Positions 57,050-64,000 of a stretch of DNA of 64,000 nt are shown in pieces. The stretch's first letter is position 1; the number at the start of each line of letters is the position of its first letter. The notes below the pieces were generated by a model. The model was given only the letters and a program-made list of their open reading frames with translations. It ran no database searches and was not told where the DNA came from. Both the position numbers and the translations under genes were made by a program. This DNA is from Aerococcaceae bacterium DSM 111176 (GTDB lineage Bacteria; Bacillota; Bacilli; Lactobacillales; Aerococcaceae): positions 62,001 through 126,000 of the forward strand of contig JACBXN010000034.1 in NCBI GenBank assembly GCA_015863215.1. Reading direction: 5' to 3'.

Positions 57050-57981
57050 TGGAATCCATTAGAGATGTTATGAAAAATATTCAGCCATCGAAGGCTCAAC
57101 AAGAAGCATTTCAAAAGACACGACAATCAATATTATCTCACCCTAAAGTTGCTGCTTTCTTAGAGGAACATAAGGATACAATCACACCAGAATTAATTGA
57201 TAACAGTTTGTCGAAATTGAATGAATTTGTCAAAGAATCAAATAAATTAGAGCGTGGTGAAATGGGTGCTAATCCTGGATTTGCCCCAGTTTTATTCTTT
57301 AATATGAATTATATTGATGTTGATTATATTGCGACAGATATTTATTACCAAGAAAAAGAACGCAAAGAAAAAGAGAATTTAATTGATAACCATACAATGT
57401 CACTTGATGTACGTAACGCGACACTGAGTACTTATGATTTAAATTCCTCAATTCGAGTTCAATTAATGGAAGAAATAATCGATTTTCTAGCTACTTTTAG
57501 AAAAGACAAGCATTTAGCACGGGGATTATTTATTCATGGTCCATTTGGTGTAGGTAAAACCTATTTAATGGGGGCCTTAGCTAATGAATTGGTGAGTAAG
57601 GATCATGCGAGTGTGAATGTATTACACTATCCTACCTTTATTAATGATTTGAAGGGGACATTTGCGGATAATTCAACGCAAGATGTAATCAATGCGACTA
57701 AAACAGTGGATGTTTTAATTTTAGATGATATTGGTGCGGAGAGTAATTCGCAGTGGGTGCGTGATGATGTTCTAAATCCTATTTTGGAGTTTCGGATGAA
57801 GGAGTCGTTGCCGACTTTCTTTACGTCGAATTTTGGTCCGAAGGATTTGGAGGTCCATTTGGCGATGACGAAGTCGACGAATGATCAGTTGAAGTCGAAG
57901 CGTGTGATGGAGCGGGTTTATTATTTAGCGAAGCCTGTTTTGTTTGAGGGCGAGGATCGTCGTCGTAAGGCTTGGAATTAA
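57049..57981 (+). CDS. dnaI: Primosomal protein DnaI (helicase loader)
   Basis: An AAA+ loader of the replicative helicase, 310 residues. The N-terminal domain (~1-130) binds helicase. The ATPase has Walker A G-P-F-G-V-G-K-T at 164-171, Walker B L-I-L-D-D-I-G-A-E, and a sensor region with F-F-T-S-N-F. The final ~70 codons use more G-ending codons (TCG, TTG, GCG, AAG) than the rest of the gene, a visible compositional shift. GAGGAGAG precedes the ATG. Confidence 0.95.
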   Translation: MESIRDVMKNIQPSKAQQEAFQKTRQSILSHPKVAAFLEEHKDTITPELIDNSLSKLNEFVKESNKLERGEMGANPGFAPVLFFNMNYIDVDYIATDIYYQEKERKEKENLIDNHTMSLDVRNATLSTYDLNSSIRVQLMEEIIDFLATFRKDKHLARGLFIHGPFGVGKTYLMGALANELVSKDHASVNVLHYPTFINDLKGTFADNSTQDVINATKTVDVLILDDIGAESNSQWVRDDVLNPILEFRMKESLPTFFTSNFGPKDLEVHLAMTKSTNDQLKSKRVMERVYYLAKPVLFEGEDRRRKAWN

Positions 57982-57997
57982 AAATGTTGGATTAATC

Positions 57998-58288
57998 GCA
58001 TATCTACGAGACAAGGGATATTCATTGTAGCCGTGGGACCGTCTTTCGCTCTCTTGCAGAGGAGCTTCAGACTCGCCTAGCTATTGAATCTGTTGCTGAG
58101 AGTGTTGAGCTTTAGCGATTACAGTCTCACATGCGATATAAAAGGCAGTCAGCCAAGATTGCTTACAGAGATAAATATTGTTATTATTCTTTAACCAAAC
58201 GAGCTAGCACCCTTCGGGTGCACAGCTTCTAATACGCTAGTGCGTCCTACTTCACGGCACATGAATATCCCTTGTATCTTCGATATGC
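57998..58288. other. 291-bp element closed by long inverted repeats (structured RNA or MITE candidate)
   Basis: The left arm 57998-58035 and the right arm 58253-58288 are inverted copies, sharing GCATATC, ACAAGGGATATTCAT and GCCGTG/CACGGC with a few mismatches. The 217-bp interior holds two good hairpins: a GTCT...GAGC stem near 58031-58062 and GCACCC-TTCG-GGTGC near 58207-58221, a UUCG tetraloop form common in RNA. No reading frame fills it. It does not match SRP RNA, RNase P RNA, tmRNA or 6S RNA as I know them. It begins 16 bp after dnaI; no clear target-site duplication is seen. Confidence 0.6.
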
Positions 58289-58417
58289 TTAGTTTACTGT
58301 GTCATTTAAATCCATGACAAAGATAATGAAATAAAATTTATGAGAGATAATAAATAAACAGTTCCATTTGTAGTGTGTTGGTGAAGATACTAAGTTGGTA
58401 GGAATAATTTTTAATGT

Positions 58418-58447
58418 AGCTTTTAGGCACGGCCTAAAAGCTTTTTT
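58418..58447 (+). terminator. Strong terminator downstream of the inverted-repeat element
   Basis: AGCTTTTAGGC pairs perfectly with GCCTAAAAGCT around a 3-nt loop, followed by a T-run. It ends any transcript covering dnaI or the 291-bp element. Confidence 0.9.
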
Positions 58448-58510
58448 ATTGTTTTGTGTGAGTTTTGGAATTAGTGGTTTGTGGGGGGAATTAATGATAC
58501 CCCTTGTTTT

Positions 58511-58850
58511 ATCATTAAAATTGAGTGCTTCATGGAACAAGTTCGACCATCGTCATTAAAATTTTGTGCTCATGAACCAGCTTGGTCATCGTCATCAAAA
58601 TTCTGTGCTCATGAACCAGCTTGGTCCATCGTCATCAAAATTCTGTGCTTCATGAACCAGTTTGGTCCATCGCCATCAATATTCAGTTCTTCATGAACCA
58701 GTTTGGTCCATCGTCATCAATATTCAGTTCTTCATGAACCAGTTTGGTCCATCGCTATTAAAATGCAGTGCTTCATGAACCAGTTTGGTCCATCGCCATT
58801 AAAATGCAGTGCTCGATGAACCAACTTGGTACATCAATATCAACTCACCT
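58511..58850. repeat. 41-bp tandem repeat array, family C, copy 1
   Basis: Units start at 58531, 58571, 58610, 58651, 58692, 58733, 58774 and about 58814; the central steps are exactly 41 bp and the others 39-40. Each contains CATGAACCAGTTTGGTCCATC with small variants, including a short dyad AACCA/TTGGT. The reverse complement aligns with the units at 62833-63037. Short frames through the array have no SD and are not annotated. Confidence 0.95.
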
Positions 58851-58944
58851 CGATGAGACACCATGTTTCACAAAAAAACTAAAAGACTCTATAACGCGGA
58901 ATCGTTTACATCTGCCGTCACGCCAACACTTTCCAAACAAAGGC

Positions 58945-58973
58945 TTGTCATCTAAAAATAAACATGATATATT
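58945..58973 (+). promoter_or_regulatory. Promoter of thrS leader
   Basis: TTGTCA (58945-58950), 17-bp spacer, TATATT (58968-58973), placing the RNA start near 58980, just before T-box stem I. Confidence 0.75.
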
Positions 58974-58979
58974 ACATTT

Positions 58980-59194
58980 AATCACTTATTAAAGACATGA
59001 ATCATTGACCTCTTATTTCAGGGAAGAGCCGGTTGCTGCAAGGCTTATAATGTCAGATGGTTTACCACTTTAAGTTCAGTCAAGTGACGTGGCGACGCGT
59101 TAAGTCGATTTTAAGAACAGATTTATCTGTTAAATTTGGGTGGAACCACGTCGATTACGTCCCATTAGTTGTGATGACTAATGGGGCGTTTTTA
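58980..59194 (+). promoter_or_regulatory. T-box riboswitch controlling thrS
   Basis: The leader senses uncharged tRNA(Thr). A GACAT/ATGTC pair closes part of stem I. A candidate specifier ACC (threonine) is at 59064-59066. The T-box sequence GGGTGGAACCACG is at 59138-59150 and matches consensus. The terminator (ACGTCCCATTAGT with ACTAATGGGGCGT, then T-run) lies at 59157-59194 and is mutually exclusive with the antiterminator. The exact specifier needs folding, but the amino acid agrees with the gene. Confidence 0.92.
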
Positions 59195-59287
59195 TGTTTT
59201 TTACGATAACGGAGTGTAAAGTACCCAGATCGCAGATGCAAAATTAACCATACTTTTAAAAATAAAGAACCAATATGGAGGAGAATT

Positions 59288-61231
59288 ATGTCACAAATTA
59301 CATTAACATTCCCAGATGGAAATCAGAAGCAGTTTGATGCTGGCGTTACGGTGAAAGACGTTGCGGGGTCAATCGCAAAGTCACTTCAAAAGGCGGCATT
59401 AGCGGGTAAATTAGATGGTGAAATTATTGATTTTAACCAGCCAATCACAGCCGATGGAGCGATTGAAATCATTACGGATAAATCAGAAGAAGCGAAAGAT
59501 TTATTAAATCACTCGACAGCGCATTTATTAGCGCATGCTTTAACGCGCTTATATCCAGGAATAAAATTCGGTGTGGGGCCAGCGATTGAACAAGGTTTCT
59601 ACTATGATACAGATAGCGCAGAACCAATTACTGAAGCGGATTTACCGAAGATTGAAAAGGAAATGAAAAAAATCATTTCACAAAACTATCCAATCGAAGG
59701 GCGCGTTGTGTCTCGTGAAGAGGCGTTAGAAATTTTTAAAAATGATGAATATAAACAAGAATTAATTAATGATTTACCAGAAAATGAAGAAATTTCTGTT
59801 TATACACAAGGTGAATTTACTGATCTTTGTCGTGGGGGTCATGTTCCTTCAACTGGTAAAATCAAAGTCTTTAAATTGTTATCATTAGCGGGTGCTTATT
59901 GGAGAGGTAATAGCGACAATCCAATGATGCAACGTGTTTATGGGGCAGCATTCTTCAAGCAAGACGATTTGGATGAGTATTTACGTTTACGTGAAGAAGC
60001 GAAAGAACGTGACCACCGTAAATTAGGTAAAGAATTAGACATCTTCATGATCAGCCAAGAAGCAGGTCAAGGTTTACCATTCTGGTTACCAAAAGGTGCT
60101 ACAATTCGTCGTACAATTGAACGTTATATTATGGATAAAGAAATTGATTTAGGTTATGAACATGTGTATACACCAATCATGGCTAAGTCTGATTTATACA
60201 AAACGTCAGGTCACTGGGATCACTATCAAGACGATATGTTCCCACCAATGGATATGGGGGACGGCGAGATGTTAGTTTTACGTCCAATGAACTGTCCACA
60301 CCATATGTTAATTTATAAAAATGATATTCATTCATACCGTGAATTACCAATCCGTATTGCGGAATTAGGAATGATGCACCGTTATGAAAAATCGGGTGCT
60401 TTATCTGGTTTACAACGTGTGCGTGAAATGACTTTAAATGATGCGCATATTTTTGTACGTCCAGACCAAATTAAAGAAGAATTCACGCGTGTGATTAACT
60501 TAATCCGTGAAGTTTATGATGACTTCAACATTACAGATTATCGTTTCCGTCTATCTTACCGTGATCCAGAAGATAAAGAGAAATACTTTGATGACGATGA
60601 GATGTGGGAAAAAGCACAAGCAATGTTAAAAGAAGCGATGGACGATTTAGAATTAGACTACTTCGAAGCTGAAGGTGAAGCAGCTTTCTATGGTCCGAAA
60701 TTAGACGTTCAATTCAAGACTGCTTTAGGTCTGGAAGAAACAATGTCGACTGTTCAATTAGACTTCTTATTACCAGAGCGTTTCGACTTAACTTATGTAG
60801 GGGAAGATGGTAAGGACGACCACCGTCCAGTTGTTATTCACCGCGGGGTTGTGTCAACGATGGAACGTTTCGTGGCTTACCTAATCGAAGAGTATAAAGG
60901 GGCATTTCCAACTTGGTTGGCTCCGGTTCAAGCAGTGCTACTGCCGGTTAGTCCAGAACACCACGGCGATCATACGGAGAAGGTATACAAAGCACTACGT
61001 GATCAAGGTTTACGCGTCGAAATGGATTTACGTAATGAAAAACTGGGTTACAAGATTCGTGAAGCACAAACTTCTAAAGTGCCTTATCAACTAGTAATCG
61101 GAGATGCTGAAGTTGAAGCGGGGACAGTAAATGTTCGTAAATATGGTGAAAAAGACTCACAAACTGTTTCAATTGAAGAGTATATTGAGTTAATCAATGC
61201 TGATATTGCATCGAAGAGCCGTGACAATTAA
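59288..61231 (+). CDS. thrS: Threonyl-tRNA synthetase
   Basis: A class II aminoacyl-tRNA synthetase, 647 residues. It has the full domain set: TGS (~1-64), editing domain with H-S-T-A-H-L-L-A-H, catalytic core with M-N-C-P-H-H-M (a zinc cysteine and histidine) and R-x-E motif 2 region, and the C-terminal anticodon-binding domain (~540-647). TGGAGGAG precedes the ATG. Expression is set by the T-box leader. It is monocistronic with a terminator after it. Confidence 0.97.
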   Translation: MSQITLTFPDGNQKQFDAGVTVKDVAGSIAKSLQKAALAGKLDGEIIDFNQPITADGAIEIITDKSEEAKDLLNHSTAHLLAHALTRLYPGIKFGVGPAIEQGFYYDTDSAEPITEADLPKIEKEMKKIISQNYPIEGRVVSREEALEIFKNDEYKQELINDLPENEEISVYTQGEFTDLCRGGHVPSTGKIKVFKLLSLAGAYWRGNSDNPMMQRVYGAAFFKQDDLDEYLRLREEAKERDHRKLGKELDIFMISQEAGQGLPFWLPKGATIRRTIERYIMDKEIDLGYEHVYTPIMAKSDLYKTSGHWDHYQDDMFPPMDMGDGEMLVLRPMNCPHHMLIYKNDIHSYRELPIRIAELGMMHRYEKSGALSGLQRVREMTLNDAHIFVRPDQIKEEFTRVINLIREVYDDFNITDYRFRLSYRDPEDKEKYFDDDEMWEKAQAMLKEAMDDLELDYFEAEGEAAFYGPKLDVQFKTALGLEETMSTVQLDFLLPERFDLTYVGEDGKDDHRPVVIHRGVVSTMERFVAYLIEEYKGAFPTWLAPVQAVLLPVSPEHHGDHTEKVYKALRDQGLRVEMDLRNEKLGYKIREAQTSKVPYQLVIGDAEVEAGTVNVRKYGEKDSQTVSIEEYIELINADIASKSRDN

Positions 61232-61255
61232 TTAATACAATACTTTTAAAAGTTA

Positions 61256-61288
61256 AGCCATTCAGAGTTTCTGGGTGGCTGCTTTTAA
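61256..61288 (+). terminator. Terminator after thrS
   Basis: AGCCATTCAGA pairs with TCTGGGTGGCT using two G-U pairs, followed by GCTTTTA. It ends 18 bp before the next gene. Confidence 0.7.
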
Positions 61289-61305
61289 ATATTAGGGGGA
61301 AGTAG

Positions 61306-62685
61306 ATGAAAGTAGAGCAAGCAGCGCCGTTTGGAATGCGGGACAAAATCGGTTATATGGCTGGTGACTTAGGAAATAATGTCGCGTTCCAATTACAGAG
61401 CTCGTTTTTGATGTTATTTTATACCGATGTGTTGCAGATACCAGCTGCAATGGCGGGGACCATGTTTTTGATGGCGCGTATTTTTGATGCGGTGACAGAT
61501 GTGTTAATGGGTCACTTGATTGATAAACAACCGACAACGGACCAAGGTAAGTACCGTCCTTGGTTACGCAAAATGAGTGGTTTTCTAGCATTAATGACAT
61601 TTCTAATTTTTCAATCAGGGCTTCAAGATGCTTCGATGACCGTGAAAATTGGCTATATGTGGGTAACTTATTTACTCTGGGGATCGATTTTCTATACATC
61701 CGTAAATATTCCTTATGGTTCGATGGCTGGTGTGATATCACCCAATCCAAGTGACCGGAGTGCATTATCGACATTTAGAACGATTGGAGCGAGTACAGCC
61801 AATTTATTTATTGGTGTCGGAGTGCCACTGATCATTTATCATGAAATTGATGGCCATCAGGTGGTGAAAACGGACGCGACGTTTACTATTGTCGCGGGTG
61901 CTGCTGCTTTAATTTCGTTTACAGCTTTAATGGTCTGTTACCGCCTGACGACAGAACGCGTTAAAATTCCGGTGAGCGATGGGCCGCGTGAATCATTTTT
62001 CCAAATAGTTGGGAAATTATTGAAGAATCGTGCGTTAGTAGGGGTTATCGTTGCGTCGCTTGGGATGTTAATGGCGACGACGACCATCGGTCAAATGAAT
62101 AACTACGTTTATGCGCGTGTATATAATTCAACGATTGGTGTGTCAGCGTCAAATTTAATCAACCAAATATTAACACTAACCATTACCGCTCCGTTAGGCT
62201 TAGCTTTGGCACGTCGCTTTGGTAAAAAGGAAATTACGTCTGTTGGGATGTTCTTGGCGAGTGTAATGTTTATGTTGCTATGGTTAATTGGACCACGCTC
62301 GATTTACATTCATATCGCTATTGTTGCTGCTGTATATATTTTATATGGATTCTACTATTCCCAAGTATGGGCAATGATTCCAGATGTGGTGGATGATATT
62401 CAAATTACGATGGGGAACCGTGATGGTGGGACAGTTTATGCATTAAACTCCTTTGCCCGAAAAATTGGTCAAGCCATTTCAGGAGCTTTAGTTGGGTGGT
62501 CACTTTCGTATATTGGCTATGATGCTCAGCAATTGGAATTGTCAAACCAAGTTCAAAACGGCATCTTTACCATGTCAACACTGATTCCAGCAGGTGCATT
62601 TTTACTTGCCGCACTTTCACTATTCTTTATTTATCCATTAAACCACCAGCGCGTTGAGGAAAATAACCAGAAATTACATTCATAA
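61306..62685 (+). CDS. GPH-family sugar:cation symporter (MelB-like)
   Basis: A 459-residue 12-helix transporter of the glycoside-pentoside-hexuronide family. Early marks are K-I-G-Y-M-A-G-D-L-G-N-N and the cation-site aspartates in A-R-I-F-D-A-V-T-D. The cytoplasmic loop G-K-Y-R-P-W follows helix 2-3, and a second marker W-A-M-I-P-D-V-V-D-D occurs near helix 10. The substrate is probably a glycoside or uronide; no catabolic genes are adjacent to say which. AGGGGGAAG lies before the ATG. Confidence 0.88.
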   Translation: MKVEQAAPFGMRDKIGYMAGDLGNNVAFQLQSSFLMLFYTDVLQIPAAMAGTMFLMARIFDAVTDVLMGHLIDKQPTTDQGKYRPWLRKMSGFLALMTFLIFQSGLQDASMTVKIGYMWVTYLLWGSIFYTSVNIPYGSMAGVISPNPSDRSALSTFRTIGASTANLFIGVGVPLIIYHEIDGHQVVKTDATFTIVAGAAALISFTALMVCYRLTTERVKIPVSDGPRESFFQIVGKLLKNRALVGVIVASLGMLMATTTIGQMNNYVYARVYNSTIGVSASNLINQILTLTITAPLGLALARRFGKKEITSVGMFLASVMFMLLWLIGPRSIYIHIAIVAAVYILYGFYYSQVWAMIPDVVDDIQITMGNRDGGTVYALNSFARKIGQAISGALVGWSLSYIGYDAQQLELSNQVQNGIFTMSTLIPAGAFLLAALSLFFIYPLNHQRVEENNQKLHS

Positions 62686-62693
62686 TTTATATA

Positions 62694-62725
62694 GGAGCGA
62701 TTCACTAAGTGAGTCGCTCTTTTTG
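62694..62725 (+). terminator. Terminator after GPH symporter
   Basis: GGAGCGA-TCACT pairs with AGTGA-TCGCTC, followed by TTTTT. Confidence 0.9.
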
Positions 62726-62832
62726 TGTTGATGGGGAAAGTATGGTGTTGGATATTGAGAGTAACTGCGATTGAGGTATGAAATTAACCAATGTTTAGAT
62801 TTTGGTCTGAGAGTAAGGTGATTAATGAACTT

Positions 62833-63037
62833 GATGGAACAACATTGACCATCACAGCTGAATGGAGGATGTCGATGGGACAACATTGACCATCACAACT
62901 GAATGGAGGATGTCGATGGGACAACATTGACTATCACAGCTGAATGGAGGATGTCGATGGGACAACATTGACCATCACAATTAAATGTAAGATCTCGATG
63001 GAACAACTCCAGTCATTAAACCGAATGTAAACTGGAA
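62833..63037. repeat. 41-bp tandem repeat array, family C, copy 2
   Basis: Units start at 62833, 62874, 62915, 62956 and 62997, each exactly 41 bp apart; the middle ones differ by only one or two bases. Each has a GATGG ... CCATC dyad around ACAACATTGA. The array aligns with the reverse complement of the 58511-58850 array through CTGAAT, GATG-CGATGG and CAA blocks. It lies between convergent genes. Confidence 0.95.
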
Positions 63038-63053
63038 GCTTACGGGACAACAC

Positions 63054-63087
63054 AAAAAAATACCCTCAGCTTCAAAAGCCGAGGGCA
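63054..63087 (-). terminator. Terminator of D-Ala-D-Ala carboxypeptidase gene
   Basis: On the minus strand GCCCTCGGCTT pairs with AAGCTGAGGGT, followed by TTTTTTT. Confidence 0.9.
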
Positions 63088-63098
63088 ATATTTTAATA

Positions 63099-64000
63099 TT
63101 AATTAAAGACATTGAAGATGTCGCGCATGAAGTTAGTTAATGTGTTGTTACGTTCATTTTCTAAGTTTTCTGTTGCTTCATTTTCGGTAGCGCCTGATTC
63201 TGTTGATTCTTCTTCTTCAACTTCAGGTTCTGGTAATTCACGTAGGTTAGTTGGTAGTGCTTCGTTTTGGTACATGTCAGGGTAGTCTAGTAATCCATCT
63301 AATAAGATTTCTGTTTCCCAGTAAGAACTCGTTCCCTCATCGAAGATACCCATTACAACGGCATAAACTTCACGTCCATTTTCATTCGAACTATGAGTGA
63401 TGAATGTACGTCCGGCACCGTCAGTGAATCCTGATTTCAAACCATCGACACCTTCACGGGCGTATGCACTCTCTGATTCTGGTAGTAATTGGTTAGAGTT
63501 TCCTAGATATGTTTCGTATGCTTCGCCTTCAGCCATAACGTAAGTTAGAGCAGAAGTGATGTCTAATACTTGAGGGTAGTCTTCAACTAAGTGTTGACCA
63601 ACCAATGCCATGTCAGCTGCTGACATGTAGTTTTGATCGTCTGCGGTTGAACCTGGGTACCATAATGATTCTGGTAATTCTCCGTTTGGTGCACCTGATA
63701 CAGTAAACATTTGAGCATTCGTAATGTTCCATTCAATTAATTGGTCGTTCATTGCTTGAACAGCATCTTGTTCAGAACCAAATAATTCCCACATCACGAC
63801 TGAAGTGGCGTCGTTACCTGAATGGATTAAGATACCATTTAGTAAATCTTCTACTGAGTATTCTTCACCAGCAAGTAATCCAACATTTGAAAGATTTGGA
63901 TTCATCGTAATATCTGTTTCAATTTCTTCAGGGACAGTAATCATTGTGTCCATTGAAATGTCACCAGCTTCAATTGCTTCATAGATGAGGTATGCTGCTA
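63099..64000 (-). CDS. D-alanyl-D-alanine carboxypeptidase (peptidase S11), 5' partial
   Basis: A low-molecular-weight penicillin-binding protein that trims the terminal D-Ala of peptidoglycan stems. The frame is open to the window end, so the signal peptide and the S-x-x-K motif lie outside; the visible part begins at the A-A-Y-L-I-Y-E-A helix that normally follows S-x-x-K. The S-G-N motif (in I-H-S-G-N-D-A) and the K-S-G motif (G-L-K-S-G-F-T) are intact. The C-terminus is an acidic Glu/Ser linker ending in an amphipathic helix, a likely membrane anchor. Confidence 0.92.
   Translation of the reverse strand, partial: AAYLIYEAIEAGDISMDTMITVPEEIETDITMNPNLSNVGLLAGEEYSVEDLLNGILIHSGNDATSVVMWELFGSEQDAVQAMNDQLIEWNITNAQMFTVSGAPNGELPESLWYPGSTADDQNYMSAADMALVGQHLVEDYPQVLDITSALTYVMAEGEAYETYLGNSNQLLPESESAYAREGVDGLKSGFTDGAGRTFITHSSNENGREVYAVVMGIFDEGTSSYWETEILLDGLLDYPDMYQNEALPTNLRELPEPEVEEEESTESGATENEATENLENERNNTLTNFMRDIFNVFN

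Noticed and set aside
57998-58288. tmRNA, RNase P RNA, SRP RNA or 6S RNA
   Set aside because: I looked for their conserved cores on both strands and saw none; size and arms alone do not identify a known family.
58481-58992. Two short frames of 71 and 74 codons
   Set aside because: They are translations of the family C repeats and the thrS promoter, without ribosome sites; the repetitive peptide follows from the DNA repeat.

Overview
The window is low-GC Firmicutes DNA that looks like a Lactobacillales chromosome. The gene order pcrA-ligA-camS-gatC-gatA-gatB, the dnaB-dnaI pair, a T-box thrS leader, strong Shine-Dalgarno sites, frequent TTG/GTG starts and a CamS-type lipoprotein all point that way. 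An Aerococcaceae- or Carnobacteriaceae-like host is my best guess; genus cannot be fixed without a search. I saw no tRNA, rRNA, insertion sequence, prophage or CRISPR array.

Layout. 1-8.2 kb: end of a giant FtsX-type permease, a zinc-ribbon membrane protein with a decayed beta-lactamase-like domain, a small DNA-binding-like protein under an operator-rich promoter, and a membrane-anchored glucosaminidase. 8.5-18.7 kb: housekeeping block with a divergent PurK-like ATP-grasp protein, PcrA, LigA, CamS and GatCAB. 19.2-30.9 kb: L,D-transpeptidase, UvrC (minus strand), M3 peptidase, Gfo/Idh oxidoreductase, DEAD helicase, papain-like protein, glutathione reductase, GlsB-like protein, acyl-ACP thioesterase, methionine aminopeptidase. 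31.0-35.1 kb (minus strand): flavodoxin, M29 aminopeptidase, small coiled-coil protein, glycosyltransferase, GalU. 35.3-44.5 kb: GalE, two LCP-type proteins (one decayed) and a polysaccharide locus with glycosyltransferases, flippase, polymerase and a Wzz-like protein. 45-47.4 kb: a NERD-domain protein and an MBL-fold protein. 47.6-51.7 kb: a Ugp-type ABC importer behind a Pho-box-like repeat. 52.0-53.5 kb: five tandem genes for 61-residue membrane proteins plus a sixth broken copy. 53.7-61.2 kb: mutM, coaE, nrdR, dnaB, dnaI, a 291-bp inverted-repeat element and T-box-controlled thrS. 61.3-64 kb: a GPH-family sugar symporter and the end of a D-Ala-D-Ala carboxypeptidase.

How the genes work together. 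GalU and GalE would supply UDP-glucose and UDP-galactose to the Wzx/Wzy-type polysaccharide locus, and the LCP proteins would attach the product to peptidoglycan. The L,D-transpeptidase, glucosaminidase and carboxypeptidase remodel the same wall. The Ugp importer with a Pho-like promoter suggests scavenging of glycerophosphodiesters when phosphate is short.

Most unusual features. (1) Six intergenic tandem-repeat arrays fall into three unrelated sequence families, each seen twice, yet all share a 41-bp period, carry a dyad in most units and lie just downstream of a terminator. (2) The 61-residue membrane-protein array has duplicated promoters carrying a near-cre palindrome and duplicated terminators. 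(3) A 291-bp element closed by long inverted arms follows dnaI and could be a structured RNA or a MITE. These three are the best candidates for something undescribed.
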